From Phenylobacterium sp. (GTDB lineage: Bacteria > Pseudomonadota > Alphaproteobacteria > Caulobacterales > Caulobacteraceae), in assembly GCF_004799515.1 (NCBI RefSeq), contig NZ_SSMX01000031.1:1-64000 (forward strand): a stretch of 64,000 bases of DNA, written 5' to 3'. Shown piece after piece: positions 8,748-16,765 of this stretch (within the stretch, counting starts at the first letter, position 1; the number at the start of each line of letters is the position of its first letter). The notes beneath the pieces are model-generated. The model saw nothing but the letters and a program-made list of their open reading frames with translations, had not been told where the DNA came from and did no database searches. The translations under genes were made by a program, and so were the position numbers.

Positions 8748-9910
8748 CGTCTCGTCCCCAAGAGGTTCCTGGCCACCACCCACTTATGGATTTCCGTGGG
8801 GCCGTCATAGATGCGCATGGTGCGGAGCTTGGCCTGCATCAGCGCCAGCGGCAGCTCCTTGGTCATGCCCATGGCGCCGAAGGCCTGCATGGCGCGGTCC
8901 ACGGTCTCATAGGCCATCTCGGTGGCGTACCACTTGATCATGGAGATCTCATTCCGCACATCGCGGCCCTGGTCGAGCTTCCAGGCGCAGTCGTAGGCCA
9001 TCAGCCGGGTGGCGTGGATCTTGGTCGCCGCCTCCGCCACCCAGAACTGCACCGCCTGGCGCTCGGAGAGCGGCAGGCCGAAGGTCTTCCGCTGCGGGGC
9101 GTACTCGATGACCATGTCCAGCGCCCGCTGGGCCATGCCCACCGACCAGGCCGCCATCTGGATGCGCCGCGTGCCGAGCCGGGTCTGCATGGGCGCGAAG
9201 CCCTGGCCCTCGGTCCCAAGCAGCTTCCAGCCCTCGACCCGGCAATCCTCCAGCGCGATCTCGTAGGTGTAGGCGCCGCCGATCATCGGGATGCGCCGCA
9301 GGACGTTGAAGCCGGGCGTGCCCTTGTCCACCAGGAAGGCGGAGATGCCGCCGCGGGCGCGCTTCTCCTGGTCGGTGACCGCCATCAGGATGGTGAAGTC
9401 GGCGTCCGCCGCCCGCGAAATCCAGATTTTCCGGCCGTTGATCACCCAGTCGTCGCCGTCCCTCACGGCCCGGGTGGTCATACCGGCGGGATCGGAGCCC
9501 GCGCCTGGCTCTGAGATGCCGATGGCCGAGATCGTCTCGCCGGCGACATAGGGCGCCAGGTAGGCGGCGCGCTGCCGGTCATCGACGGTCTGCATCAGCA
9601 TGCGCAGGTTCGGGCTGTCCGGCGGCAGGGTGTAGGGCGTCACGCAGCGGCCGATCTCCTCCTCGACGCCCACCATGGCGGTCATCGGCAGGTCCGAGCC
9701 GCCGACGTCGGCCGGGGCGTCCAGGCCGAACAGGCCGAGTTCGTGGGCGACCTTGTCCAGCCGGGCGTGCTCGTCGGGACCGATGCCCAGGCCCTTGCCC
9801 TCGGCCTCGCGGGCCAGGACGCCGGCTTCCAGAGGCATCAGCTCGTCGCGGACGAAGTTGGCCACCAGGTCCTTGAGCATCCGGTGCTCTTCGGCGAGTT
9901 CGAAATCCAT
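8744..9910 (-). CDS. Acyl-CoA dehydrogenase
   Basis: 388 aa from ATG 9910, with AGAGGA three bases upstream. It has family signatures for FAD and substrate binding: GISEPGAGSDPAGMTTRA in the middle and RTMRIYDGPTEIHKWVVARNLLG at the end. It oxidises an acyl-CoA to the enoyl-CoA, passing electrons to ETF. It is the first gene of a two-gene unit with the crotonase (4-base ATGA overlap). Chain-length specificity is not evident. Confidence 0.93.
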   Translation of the reverse strand: MDFELAEEHRMLKDLVANFVRDELMPLEAGVLAREAEGKGLGIGPDEHARLDKVAHELGLFGLDAPADVGGSDLPMTAMVGVEEEIGRCVTPYTLPPDSPNLRMLMQTVDDRQRAAYLAPYVAGETISAIGISEPGAGSDPAGMTTRAVRDGDDWVINGRKIWISRAADADFTILMAVTDQEKRARGGISAFLVDKGTPGFNVLRRIPMIGGAYTYEIALEDCRVEGWKLLGTEGQGFAPMQTRLGTRRIQMAAWSVGMAQRALDMVIEYAPQRKTFGLPLSERQAVQFWVAEAATKIHATRLMAYDCAWKLDQGRDVRNEISMIKWYATEMAYETVDRAMQAFGAMGMTKELPLALMQAKLRTMRIYDGPTEIHKWVVARNLLGTRR

Positions 9911-10120
9911 GGGTCCTCTCGTCCGTCTCTCGTGCTTCAGGCCAGCTGGCGTCGGTCGGGACGCTAAACGCAGCCTTCCATGGCGTCGACGTCCGCCAAC
10001 ACCTTGTCCGTAAGCGGCCTGCCGACCTTCGGCGACCGTTTTCCTTCGGCGTGGGCCACTCCAAGCGGGAAAGCTTGGCCGCTCGACGGCGCCGAGAGGG
10101 TCGCTTAAACCTCGGCGACC
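9911..10120. other. Divergent intergenic region
   Basis: 210 bases between the divergent acyl-CoA dehydrogenase and APC transporter genes. It should contain both promoters. I see no clear operator, hairpin or small gene in it. Confidence 0.4.
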
Positions 10121-11548
10121 GTGAGCCAGCCCGCTTCCGCCCACCCGACCGACAAGGCGCAGGTTCGCCGGCTGGTCCGCGGCATGGGAGTTATGGGCGT
10201 CCTCTTCCTGACGCTGTCGGCGGAGACGCCGGCGTCCTCGGTCTTCGTAATCCTACCGGGCGTCATCCAGGCGGCGGGATCGGGAGCCTTGATCTCGATG
10301 ACGGCGGCTGGGCTGGTCGCGCTCTGCATGGCGCTCACCTACGCCGAGCTGGGCTCCAGCTTTCCCTCCGCGGGCGGCGAGTACGCCATCGTCGGCAGCG
10401 TCCTGGGCCCCGCGGCGGGATTCTCCGTCCTGGGCGTGAACCTCTTCAACCTGCTGTTGTCCTGCGCGGCGCTGTCGCTCGGCGTCGCGGACTATCTGGC
10501 GCCCATCCTGCCGGGCCTGTCGCCCGTCGCGACGGCGCTCGCCGCCTTGGCGGTCGCCACCGGCCTTGGGGTGCTCAACATCCGGGCGAGCGCCGCGGCG
10601 ACGGGCGCCTTTCTCCTCGTGGAGCTGGCGGCGTTGGTGGCGGTCACGGTGCTGGGGCTCTCGCACCCGGCGCGTCCGATACAGGCGCTGTTCGCACATC
10701 CGGTGGCGCTCGCGCCGGGCCCGGCGCTCTCGGCCGTAGGCCTGGGCGGCCTGGCGACGGGCGTCGTCGTGGGCCTCTTCGCCTACGACGGCTACGGGAA
10801 CGCGGTCTATCTGTCCGAGGAGGTGCGCGACGTGCGCCGCCGCCTGGTGCAGGCGGTCTTGTGGGCTCTGGCGGTCACCACCGTCGCCGAGATGGCGGCC
10901 CTGGCGGCCGTGCTGATGGGCGCGCCCGACCTGACGGCGCTGCTGCGGGCGGGCGACGACATGATCTCGGATTTCACGCGCCGGGCCGGCGGCGCGGTCC
11001 TGGGGCGGACGATCGGCGCCGGGGTGGCGCTCGCAATCTTCAACGCCGTGATCGCGCTCGTGCTCATGACCGGGCGGCAGGTCTACGCCACGGCGCGGGA
11101 CGGCGTCTGGCCGGGCCCGCTGGGCCGGCTGCTGACCGAGGTGCATCCGCGGTTTGGGTCGCCGTGGGGCGGGACGTTGCTGGCCGGGACCCTGTCGGCG
11201 GGGCTGTGCCTGCTGCCGATGAAGCTGCTGCTGATGCTCTCGGGATCGGGGGTGACGCTGATCTACATTTCCCTGTCGCTGGCGTGCCTGCTTCGCGGCC
11301 GCGGCCGCGCCGCGTCGCCGGGGTGGCGTCTGCCCCTGTGGCCCGGCCCGCCGCTCCTGGCGCTGACGCTGTTGCTGTTGGTCGCCGCGGCGAGCCTGAA
11401 GGACGGCTGGGTGAGCTTCGCCGTCAGCCTGGCCTGCGCCGCCGCCGCGGCCCTATATTACGCCCTGGTTCTCAAGCGCCGGAGCGAATGGCGACTGAGC
11501 GGTCCTTCCGTCTCCGACGAGGCGGATCAGGCAGGGCAACGACCCTAG
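10121..11548 (+). CDS. APC-family amino acid/polyamine permease
   Basis: 475 aa from a GTG start, with about 12 hydrophobic segments. The N-terminal region ETPASSVFVILPGVIQAAGSGALISM and the TYAELGSSFPSAGGEYAIVGSVLGPAAGF motif are typical of APC-superfamily transporters (helices 1-3). It would import amino acids or related amines. Its substrate is unknown and no catabolic partner lies beside it; the next feature is a tRNA on the other strand. Confidence 0.88.
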   Translation: MSQPASAHPTDKAQVRRLVRGMGVMGVLFLTLSAETPASSVFVILPGVIQAAGSGALISMTAAGLVALCMALTYAELGSSFPSAGGEYAIVGSVLGPAAGFSVLGVNLFNLLLSCAALSLGVADYLAPILPGLSPVATALAALAVATGLGVLNIRASAAATGAFLLVELAALVAVTVLGLSHPARPIQALFAHPVALAPGPALSAVGLGGLATGVVVGLFAYDGYGNAVYLSEEVRDVRRRLVQAVLWALAVTTVAEMAALAAVLMGAPDLTALLRAGDDMISDFTRRAGGAVLGRTIGAGVALAIFNAVIALVLMTGRQVYATARDGVWPGPLGRLLTEVHPRFGSPWGGTLLAGTLSAGLCLLPMKLLLMLSGSGVTLIYISLSLACLLRGRGRAASPGWRLPLWPGPPLLALTLLLLVAAASLKDGWVSFAVSLACAAAAALYYALVLKRRSEWRLSGPSVSDEADQAGQRP

Positions 11549-11643
11549 CGGAAGTCCACGAGACAACGACCCAGCCCTAACCGGCGGAACTTCCGCGCCG
11601 ATTTATGGAGTGGGAATCCGCGCCGTGTTAGTGGCGGAAAGAA

Positions 11644-11719
<76 letters not shown>

Positions 11720-11763
11720 GCCGTCGCTCCGGACCGCTTTAGGGCCCGGCGGCGAGGGCGCGG

Positions 11764-11791
11764 AAAATACGCGAAATCGCGGCCTTGGCAA
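11764..11791 (-). promoter_or_regulatory. Candidate promoter of tRNA-Lys
   Basis: Read on the minus strand, TTGCCA (11791-11786), a 16-base spacer and TATTTT (11769-11764) resemble sigma-70 -35 and -10 boxes, about 44 bases upstream of the tRNA. It overlaps the 5' region of the Hpt gene. By eye only. Confidence 0.4.
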
Positions 11792-11814
11792 GGCGCGTAC
11801 GGCAAGGGGGTTTC

Positions 11815-12144
11815 GTGTCGTCTCAAGAGCCTGTCGGCGCAGTGGATTTTGGCTACCTGGAGGACTTCGCGGCCGGCGATCGGCGCGTGGTCGGCGAGGT
11901 GCTGGCGCTGTTCCTGGAGCAGGCCGGGGCCTGGAGCGCATCGCTGGACCCCGCCGCGCCCGGCTGGCGCGACCTGATCCACACCATGAAGGGCGCGTCG
12001 CGTGGCGTGGGCGCCTTCAGGCTCGGCGACGCCTGCGCTTCGGCCGAGACCGAAGGCCCGTCGGCGACCCCCGCCGTGCGCGCCGCCCTGGAGGCCGCCG
12101 CGGGCGAGATTTCGGCCTATCTCGCCCGGGGCCAATCGGCCTAG
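11815..12144 (+). CDS. Stand-alone Hpt (histidine phosphotransfer) protein
   Basis: 109 aa from GTG 11815, just after AAGGGGG. It is a single Hpt four-helix domain with the phospho-acceptor site LIHTMKGASRGVGAF (His56) and the conserved Lys-Gly following. It would relay phosphate between a hybrid kinase and a response regulator. No kinase lies beside it; the nearest hybrid kinase in the window is 42 kb away. The fusion gene starts 30 bp downstream in the same direction and may be cotranscribed. Confidence 0.85.
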   Translation: MSSQEPVGAVDFGYLEDFAAGDRRVVGEVLALFLEQAGAWSASLDPAAPGWRDLIHTMKGASRGVGAFRLGDACASAETEGPSATPAVRAALEAAAGEISAYLARGQSA

Positions 12145-12174
12145 GAACGCGCGTCACCTGAGGATCGGCGGTTC

Positions 12175-14394
12175 GTGGCGCTCAAGGATTTCACGCAGAG
12201 GCAGGTGACGACGCGGCTGGGGTCCGTGGGCCTTTTGGTGGGGCCGCAGACGCCCGCCGCCCGCCGCCCGCTGCTGTTGGCGATCCCGGGCATCCTGGCG
12301 CCGGTTGACCCGATCGCCGGCCACGGCGTCGCCCTGGGGATGCTGGCCGAGGCTTGCATCCTGCAACTGCCGGTCAGCCGCGCCAACGCGGTCGCGTCCT
12401 GCGCATTGGCCGACCTCTCGGCCATGGTGGGCGAGATCCTCGAGACCGAGTTCGCCGCGCGCCAGGTGGTGCTGCTGGGCGTCTCCACGGGGGCGGTGAT
12501 CGCGCTTGGCGTCCGGGCCCGCAACCTGGCGCGGGTGGTGGCCGTCGAGCCGCCGCTCGTGACCCGGACGCTCTGGCCGCTGACCCGGAGCCTGCCAGAG
12601 CATCTGCGCAGCCAGAACGATCCGGTGGCCAACGCCTTTGCGCTGGAAGCGTTGGGCCTTGGCCCGCAGGGCGCCTCGCCGCGCGACCACACGGGCCTGC
12701 TGCGGGACCTGAGTGTCCCGGTCGACGTGCTGCTGGGCTCCGAGCCGTTGATGCCGCCGCGAGAGCTCAAGCGGCTGCCGAGCCTTGTGGACGAGGCTGA
12801 GCGGCGCCGGCTGGCTGCCACGCCGGGCGTGCGGCTGCATGTGGCGCCCGACGCCGGGCACAACGTCCTGGCGCACGCGCCGCGCCTGGCCGCCGCCGTG
12901 CTGGGGGAGGCGTGCCGGCGGGCGGCGGCGATCCTGACGCCGGAGCGCCTGCGGCTGGACGAGCCGCTGCTGGAAGCCACCCCACTGACCGCCCAGCGCA
13001 TCCTTTATCGCGGCGCGGACGGCGCGGCCTTCGCCGAGGCCTGCCGCCGCCGCAACCCCGCCTGCGAGGTGGAGATCGCCGGTGGCGCCGATGGCGCAAC
13101 CAGCCGCACGGCGGATGTCGACGTGCTGGTCCTGGGCGAGACGCCGCCGCCGGAGGCGCTGGCCCAGCTCGCGCCGCGCCTGCGGCCGCAAGGAACCCTG
13201 GTTGTCCGCTGGACCGATCTGGAGACGACCCCGCAGGCGGCGCTGCCGCCCCTGGGCTTCGCCCTCCGCGAACCGGTGGATGAGGGCGGCACAGGCGTGT
13301 GGCGGACGCGGAAGCCGGCGGCCGGCGCAGCGCCGGCCCCGGCGCTGAAGGTCCGCACCGTCGCCTACGCCACGGTGATGATGGATATCCGCACCCGCCT
13401 GCCGACCCAGGCCCTGCAGACGGACCCGGAGCTGCGCGTCACCTACGAGCGGCCGCCGTTCACGTTTCCGCCGGGGCCGCGCGAGGCGCCCAAGATCCTG
13501 CTGCTGCAACGCCCCGCCGAACTGCGGCCGGAGGTCTGGCGCGACTTCATCGCCGAGATGATCCGCGACGGGTGGTTGGTGGTGATGGAGTTCGACGACG
13601 ATCCCTTGCTGGTCGCCGAGGTGCAGGGCCGCCCGGTGGTGGAGGAAGAGGTCGCCCGCATGGGCTATGTCCACGCCATCCAGACCGCCAGCCCGCCGCT
13701 GCTCGACCTCTTCCGGCGCTACAATCCCGAGACGGTGCTGTTCCCCAACGCCGCCTTCGACCTGCCGCCGTTTCCGCAAGGCCCAAGGCCGCCCAAGGTC
13801 TTCTATGGCGCGGCGTTGCGCGGCGGCTATGCGGTGGCGGTGGCCCGCGCCCTGGCCCCGGCGGCAGAGGCCTGCCCGGACGTCGAGTTCGTGGTGATCG
13901 GCGACCGCGAGGTGTTCGACGCCCTGCCGGGGCCGCGCAAGCGCTACTACGACTACATGAGCTACGAGGCCTATCTGGAGCTGATGGCGGACTGCGCCGT
14001 CTCCCTCTCGCCCATTGAGGCCTTGCCTCGGCGGGAGGCCAAGAGCGACGCCAAGTTCATCGACGCCGCCCGCGCGGGCGTGCTGACGATCGCCTCGCCG
14101 ACCATCTACGACCGGGTGATCCGCCATGGAGAGAACGGCTTGCTGGCCCGCGAGATCGAGGATTGGGCGCCCTTGCTCGTCCAGGCGCTCACAAACGCCG
14201 CCGGGCGCGAGCGGATGGCGCGGCAGGCCTGGGAAGAGGTGCGCGACGGGCGGATGTTCGCCCACCAGGCGCAGGCGCGGCGAGACTGGTACCGGGACCT
14301 CTGGCGGCGGCGCGAGGCGCTGAACGAGGCGCTGATGGCGCGGATGCCGGGCCTGCGCGAGCGGGTGGCGGCGTTGACGCCGGCAGGCCGCTGA
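12175..14394 (+). CDS. Alpha/beta hydrolase - degenerate middle domain - GT-B glycosyltransferase fusion
   Basis: 739 aa from GTG 12175. Residues about 1-245 are an alpha/beta hydrolase (GVSTG, Ser104; DAGHN, His229) paralogous to the protein at 6560-7321. Residues about 270-380 look like the tail of a class I methyltransferase (DVLVLGETPPPEALAQLAPRL, then PQGTLVVRW), but I see no SAM-binding GxGxG, so it is probably degenerate. Residues about 390-739 are a GT-B glycosyltransferase of the GT4/CgeB-like type (MEFDDDP, AKFIDAARAGVLTIASPTIYDRVIRHGENGLL). No signal peptide or membrane segment. This suggests modification of a glycan or glycoprotein, with substrate unknown. It lies 30 bp after the Hpt gene. 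Confidence 0.8.
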   Translation: MALKDFTQRQVTTRLGSVGLLVGPQTPAARRPLLLAIPGILAPVDPIAGHGVALGMLAEACILQLPVSRANAVASCALADLSAMVGEILETEFAARQVVLLGVSTGAVIALGVRARNLARVVAVEPPLVTRTLWPLTRSLPEHLRSQNDPVANAFALEALGLGPQGASPRDHTGLLRDLSVPVDVLLGSEPLMPPRELKRLPSLVDEAERRRLAATPGVRLHVAPDAGHNVLAHAPRLAAAVLGEACRRAAAILTPERLRLDEPLLEATPLTAQRILYRGADGAAFAEACRRRNPACEVEIAGGADGATSRTADVDVLVLGETPPPEALAQLAPRLRPQGTLVVRWTDLETTPQAALPPLGFALREPVDEGGTGVWRTRKPAAGAAPAPALKVRTVAYATVMMDIRTRLPTQALQTDPELRVTYERPPFTFPPGPREAPKILLLQRPAELRPEVWRDFIAEMIRDGWLVVMEFDDDPLLVAEVQGRPVVEEEVARMGYVHAIQTASPPLLDLFRRYNPETVLFPNAAFDLPPFPQGPRPPKVFYGAALRGGYAVAVARALAPAAEACPDVEFVVIGDREVFDALPGPRKRYYDYMSYEAYLELMADCAVSLSPIEALPRREAKSDAKFIDAARAGVLTIASPTIYDRVIRHGENGLLAREIEDWAPLLVQALTNAAGRERMARQAWEEVRDGRMFAHQAQARRDWYRDLWRRREALNEALMARMPGLRERVAALTPAGR

Positions 14395-14398
14395 GCTC

Positions 14399-14725
14399 TC
14401 AGGCCTCCTGGCGCCGGGTGTCCCAGACGCCGAACTCGTGGGCGATGCAGGCCTCGATCAGGGTGCGCCAGACCGGCTCGGCGATGGCCTCCGACAGCCC
14501 GGCCTCACGGGCGGCGGCCTTCACCTTGGCCACCACGTCCTCGATGCGGGCCGGGTCGCGCACGGCGGCGCGGTCGGCCTTGATGCGGGCGGCCGCGTCC
14601 ATATAGCGCTGCCGCTCGGCCAGGATGCTCACCAGCAGGCGGTCCAGCGCGTCCACGCCGACGCGGACCTCGGCCATGGTCGCGCAGTCGGCGGGCGCGG
14701 GGCGTGGGTCGGTGGAGAAATCCAT
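14399..14725 (-). CDS. Chorismate mutase (AroQ type)
   Basis: 108 aa from ATG 14725. It is an all-helical AroQ domain: RVGVDALDRLLVSILAERQRYMDAAARIKADRAAVRDPARIEDVVAKVKA matches helix 1 and the active-site Arg/Lys/Asp pattern. It converts chorismate to prephenate for Phe/Tyr synthesis. It lies 34 bp downstream of the LysR gene on the same strand. Other small AroQ homologues act in secondary metabolism, but nothing here points that way. Confidence 0.88.
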   Translation of the reverse strand: MDFSTDPRPAPADCATMAEVRVGVDALDRLLVSILAERQRYMDAAARIKADRAAVRDPARIEDVVAKVKAAAREAGLSEAIAEPVWRTLIEACIAHEFGVWDTRRQEA

Positions 14726-14759
14726 GCGAACTGACTCGTCTCTTCGGTCTTTGGGCGGT

Positions 14760-15716
14760 CTAGATACCCGCTCCATTGTCGATGGCCAGCAGGGCCTGCT
14801 CGTGGGCCAGCGCCTGGGCCTCGATCCAGCTGACGAAGGCCTTCACCTGCGGCAACCGGCCCTTGGCCTTGGGATGGACGAGGTAATAGGCGAAGTCCAC
14901 GGCGGTGGCGATCTGGAGGGGCGCGACCAGGCGGCCGGCCTCCAGGTCGGCCTGGGCGAGCGTGCGCTTGGCCAGGGCCACCCCGCGCCCGTTCACCGCC
15001 GCCTCGATGACCAGGCTCGACTGGTTGAAGCGCGGGCCGCGCATGCCGTCGATGGTCTTCAGCCCCCGCGCGGCCAGCCACATGGACCAGTCCGGGCAGC
15101 TGTCGTCGAGATCGGGCGAGCCGTCATGCAGCAGGACGTGGTCGGCGAGGTCCGCCGGCGTGGCGATCGGGTGGGCGGCCAGGTGGTCCGGGCTGGCCAC
15201 CGGGATCACCGTCTCGGAGAACAGCCGTGAGACCTCCAGGCCCGGATAGCGCCCGGCGCCGTAGCGGATCGCCACGTCCACCTCGCCGGCCTGCAGGTCG
15301 ACCAGTTCGATGGCCGCCGAGAGCCAGACATCCACCTGCGGATGGGCCTGCTCGAAGGCGCCCAGCCTGGGCACCAGCCACTTGGCGGCGAAGGAGGGTG
15401 GGGCGGTCAGCGTCAGGCGCCGACCGTCCACGGCGGCAGTGAGCAGGGAAGCGGCCTCCGCCAGCCGGTCGAAGGCCTCGCGCAGAGCGGGCAGGGCGGT
15501 CTGGGCGGCGTCGGTGAGCAGAAGCCCCTTGGGCGTGCGCTTGAAGAGCGCCGCGCCGACATAGTCCTCGAGGTTCTGGATCTGCTGGCTGACGGCCCCC
15601 GGCGTCACCGACAGCTCGTCGGCGGCGCGGCTGAAGTTCAGATGGCGGGCGGCGGCCTCGAACGCGCGCAGGGCGTTCAAGGGCGGCAGGCGCCTGCGTT
15701 CCACGGGTCGTTCCAT
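14760..15716 (-). CDS. LysR-family regulator (GcvA-like)
   Basis: 318 aa. N-terminal winged helix RRRLPPLNALRAFEAAARHLNFSRAADELSVTPGAVSQQIQNLEDYVG, then a periplasmic-binding-protein-like effector domain (LTLTAPPSFAAKWLVPRLGAF, VDVAIRYGAGRYPGLEVSRLF). The 'RLPPLNALRAFEAAARH' start is characteristic of the GcvA-like branch. It is divergent from the sulfur-assimilation operon, whose leader holds a T-N11-A LysR box, so it is a candidate regulator of that operon. That link is inference. Confidence 0.92.
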   Translation of the reverse strand: MERPVERRRLPPLNALRAFEAAARHLNFSRAADELSVTPGAVSQQIQNLEDYVGAALFKRTPKGLLLTDAAQTALPALREAFDRLAEAASLLTAAVDGRRLTLTAPPSFAAKWLVPRLGAFEQAHPQVDVWLSAAIELVDLQAGEVDVAIRYGAGRYPGLEVSRLFSETVIPVASPDHLAAHPIATPADLADHVLLHDGSPDLDDSCPDWSMWLAARGLKTIDGMRGPRFNQSSLVIEAAVNGRGVALAKRTLAQADLEAGRLVAPLQIATAVDFAYYLVHPKAKGRLPQVKAFVSWIEAQALAHEQALLAIDNGAGI

Positions 15717-15750
15717 AGAAATCCTGACAACCCCGGCAGAAGTCCTTGGC

Positions 15751-15778
15751 TTGCGACTTGGGCGCTCCGCACCCTAAT
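15751..15778 (+). promoter_or_regulatory. Candidate promoter of the cobA-cysI-cysH operon
   Basis: TTGCGA (15751-15756), a 16-base spacer and CCTAAT (15773-15778) form weak sigma-70-like boxes pointing to cobA. This would give a leader of about 105 nt carrying the hairpin at 15827 and the box at 15873. By eye only. Confidence 0.3.
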
Positions 15779-15826
15779 TGCAACCGTCCGCCGGTGTATC
15801 GGCCCTTTCATCGGTGGGATATCGGC

Positions 15827-15848
15827 GGGACGGACTTCGGTCCGTCCC
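15827..15848 (+). promoter_or_regulatory. UUCG-capped 9-bp hairpin in the sulfur operon leader
   Basis: GGGACGGAC-TTCG-GTCCGTCCC is a perfect 9-bp stem with the very stable UUCG tetraloop, about 40 bases upstream of cobA. No U-run follows, so it is not a standard terminator. An upstream GTCCGCCG (from 15785) could pair instead with CGGCGGGAC (from 15823), which would compete with this stem. That is suggestive of leader control, but unproven. Confidence 0.6.
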
Positions 15849-15872
15849 GTTCCGCTTTGCAGATTCGAGCTT

Positions 15873-15887
15873 ATTAGAGAACCTAAT
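15873..15887. promoter_or_regulatory. LysR-type box (T-N11-A palindrome)
   Basis: ATTAG-AGAAC-CTAAT is a 15-bp interrupted palindrome that fits the LysR consensus T-N11-A. It ends two bases before the first ATG of cobA. The divergent LysR gene is the obvious candidate binder. A further CTAAT half-site lies at 15774-15778. Its position over the translation start is odd for an activator site and would better suit repression or a downstream start. Confidence 0.5.
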
Positions 15888-15889
15888 CC

Positions 15890-16765
15890 ATGGCGCAACG
15901 GCAACCTGGGCGGCGGGGCGGTGGCCTGGTGCTGCTGGGCGGCGGCGGACGCCGGGAAACCGGCCCGGTGTGGCTGGTGGGCGCCGGCCCTGGCGACCCC
16001 GAGCTCCTGACCCTCAAGGCCCTGAAAGTCCTGCAGAAAGCCGACGTCGTCGTGCACGATGGCCTGGTCTCCGACGAGATCCTCGACCTCGCGCCCGAGA
16101 CAGCCCGGCGCATCTCGGTCGCCAAGCGGAAGTCGCGGCACTCCTATAGCCAGGATGAGATCAACCGCATGCTGGTGGCCTTCGCCCGCGACGGCCTGAC
16201 GGTCGTGCGGCTGAAGGGCGGCGACCCCTTCATCTTCGGCCGCGGGGGCGAGGAGCTGGAAGCCTGCCGCGCCGCCGGGGTCGAGTGCCAGATTATCCCC
16301 GGCGTCACCGCGGCGCTCGCGGCCAGCGCCAGCGCCGGCGCCCCGCTGACGCACCGCGGCGCGGCCCAGGCGGTGACCTTCGTCACCGGCCACGCGGCCA
16401 GCGGGAACGAACCCGACCTTGACTGGGAAAGCCTGGCGCGGCCTAACCAGACGGTGGTGATCTACATGGGCCTGTCGCAGGCCGCTCCGATCGCCGCACG
16501 CCTGCTGGCCGCCGGCCGCGCCGCCGCGACGCCCGCCCTGATCGTCGAGAACGCCAGCCGCGCCGACGAGCGGCGACTGCCCGCCACGCTCGCCGGCCTG
16601 GCCGAAACCGCCGCGGGCCTCAGCGGCCCTGCCTTGCTGATCGTGGGTGAGGCGATGGCGCTGGCCCTCCCGAATGTCCCGGCGGAAGCCGGGACCCAAG
16701 CTGCGCCTGGTTCATCGTCAGAATGGATCCCGGCTTTCGCCGGGACGCTCGGAGGTTTCAAGTGA
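15890..16765 (+). CDS. cobA: Uroporphyrinogen-III C-methyltransferase (siroheme branch)
   Basis: 291 aa. SAM-dependent methylation of uroporphyrinogen III to precorrin-2, the precursor of the siroheme used by the adjacent CysI. Motifs: LVGAGPGDPELLTLKA, VVRLKGGDPFIFGRGGEEL, IIPGVTAALAASASAGAPLTHRG. The first ATG has no ribosome-binding site and gives a Gly/Arg-rich 25-aa extension. GTG 15929 or 15968 are alternative starts nearer the usual N-terminus. The last about 28 residues (from NVPAEAGTQ to IPAFAGTLGG) are encoded by a palindromic repeat that has extended the frame. The stop overlaps the DUF2849 start (GTGA). Confidence 0.92.
   Translation: MAQRQPGRRGGGLVLLGGGGRRETGPVWLVGAGPGDPELLTLKALKVLQKADVVVHDGLVSDEILDLAPETARRISVAKRKSRHSYSQDEINRMLVAFARDGLTVVRLKGGDPFIFGRGGEELEACRAAGVECQIIPGVTAALAASASAGAPLTHRGAAQAVTFVTGHAASGNEPDLDWESLARPNQTVVIYMGLSQAAPIAARLLAAGRAAATPALIVENASRADERRLPATLAGLAETAAGLSGPALLIVGEAMALALPNVPAEAGTQAAPGSSSEWIPAFAGTLGGFK
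16676..16748. repeat. Palindromic repeat element inside the 3' end of cobA
   Basis: The left arm 16676-16697 (GTCCCGGCGGAAGCCGGGAC...) and right arm 16725-16748 (GGATCCCGGCTTTCGCCGGG...) are near-perfect inverted copies around a 27-base spacer. Each arm is itself a small palindrome. Elements of this look, which translate to FRRD or PAFAGT peptides, are scattered in many alphaproteobacterial genomes. Here it lies in frame within cobA and ends just before the ribosome-binding site of the next gene. Confidence 0.75.

Noticed and set aside
12154..14265. About 700-codon minus-strand frame opposite the fusion gene
   Set aside because: Translation is low-complexity, and the plus-strand frame carries clear hydrolase and glycosyltransferase motifs.
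15827..15848. Rho-independent terminator before cobA
   Set aside because: The stem is strong, but no run of T follows; recorded as a leader hairpin instead.
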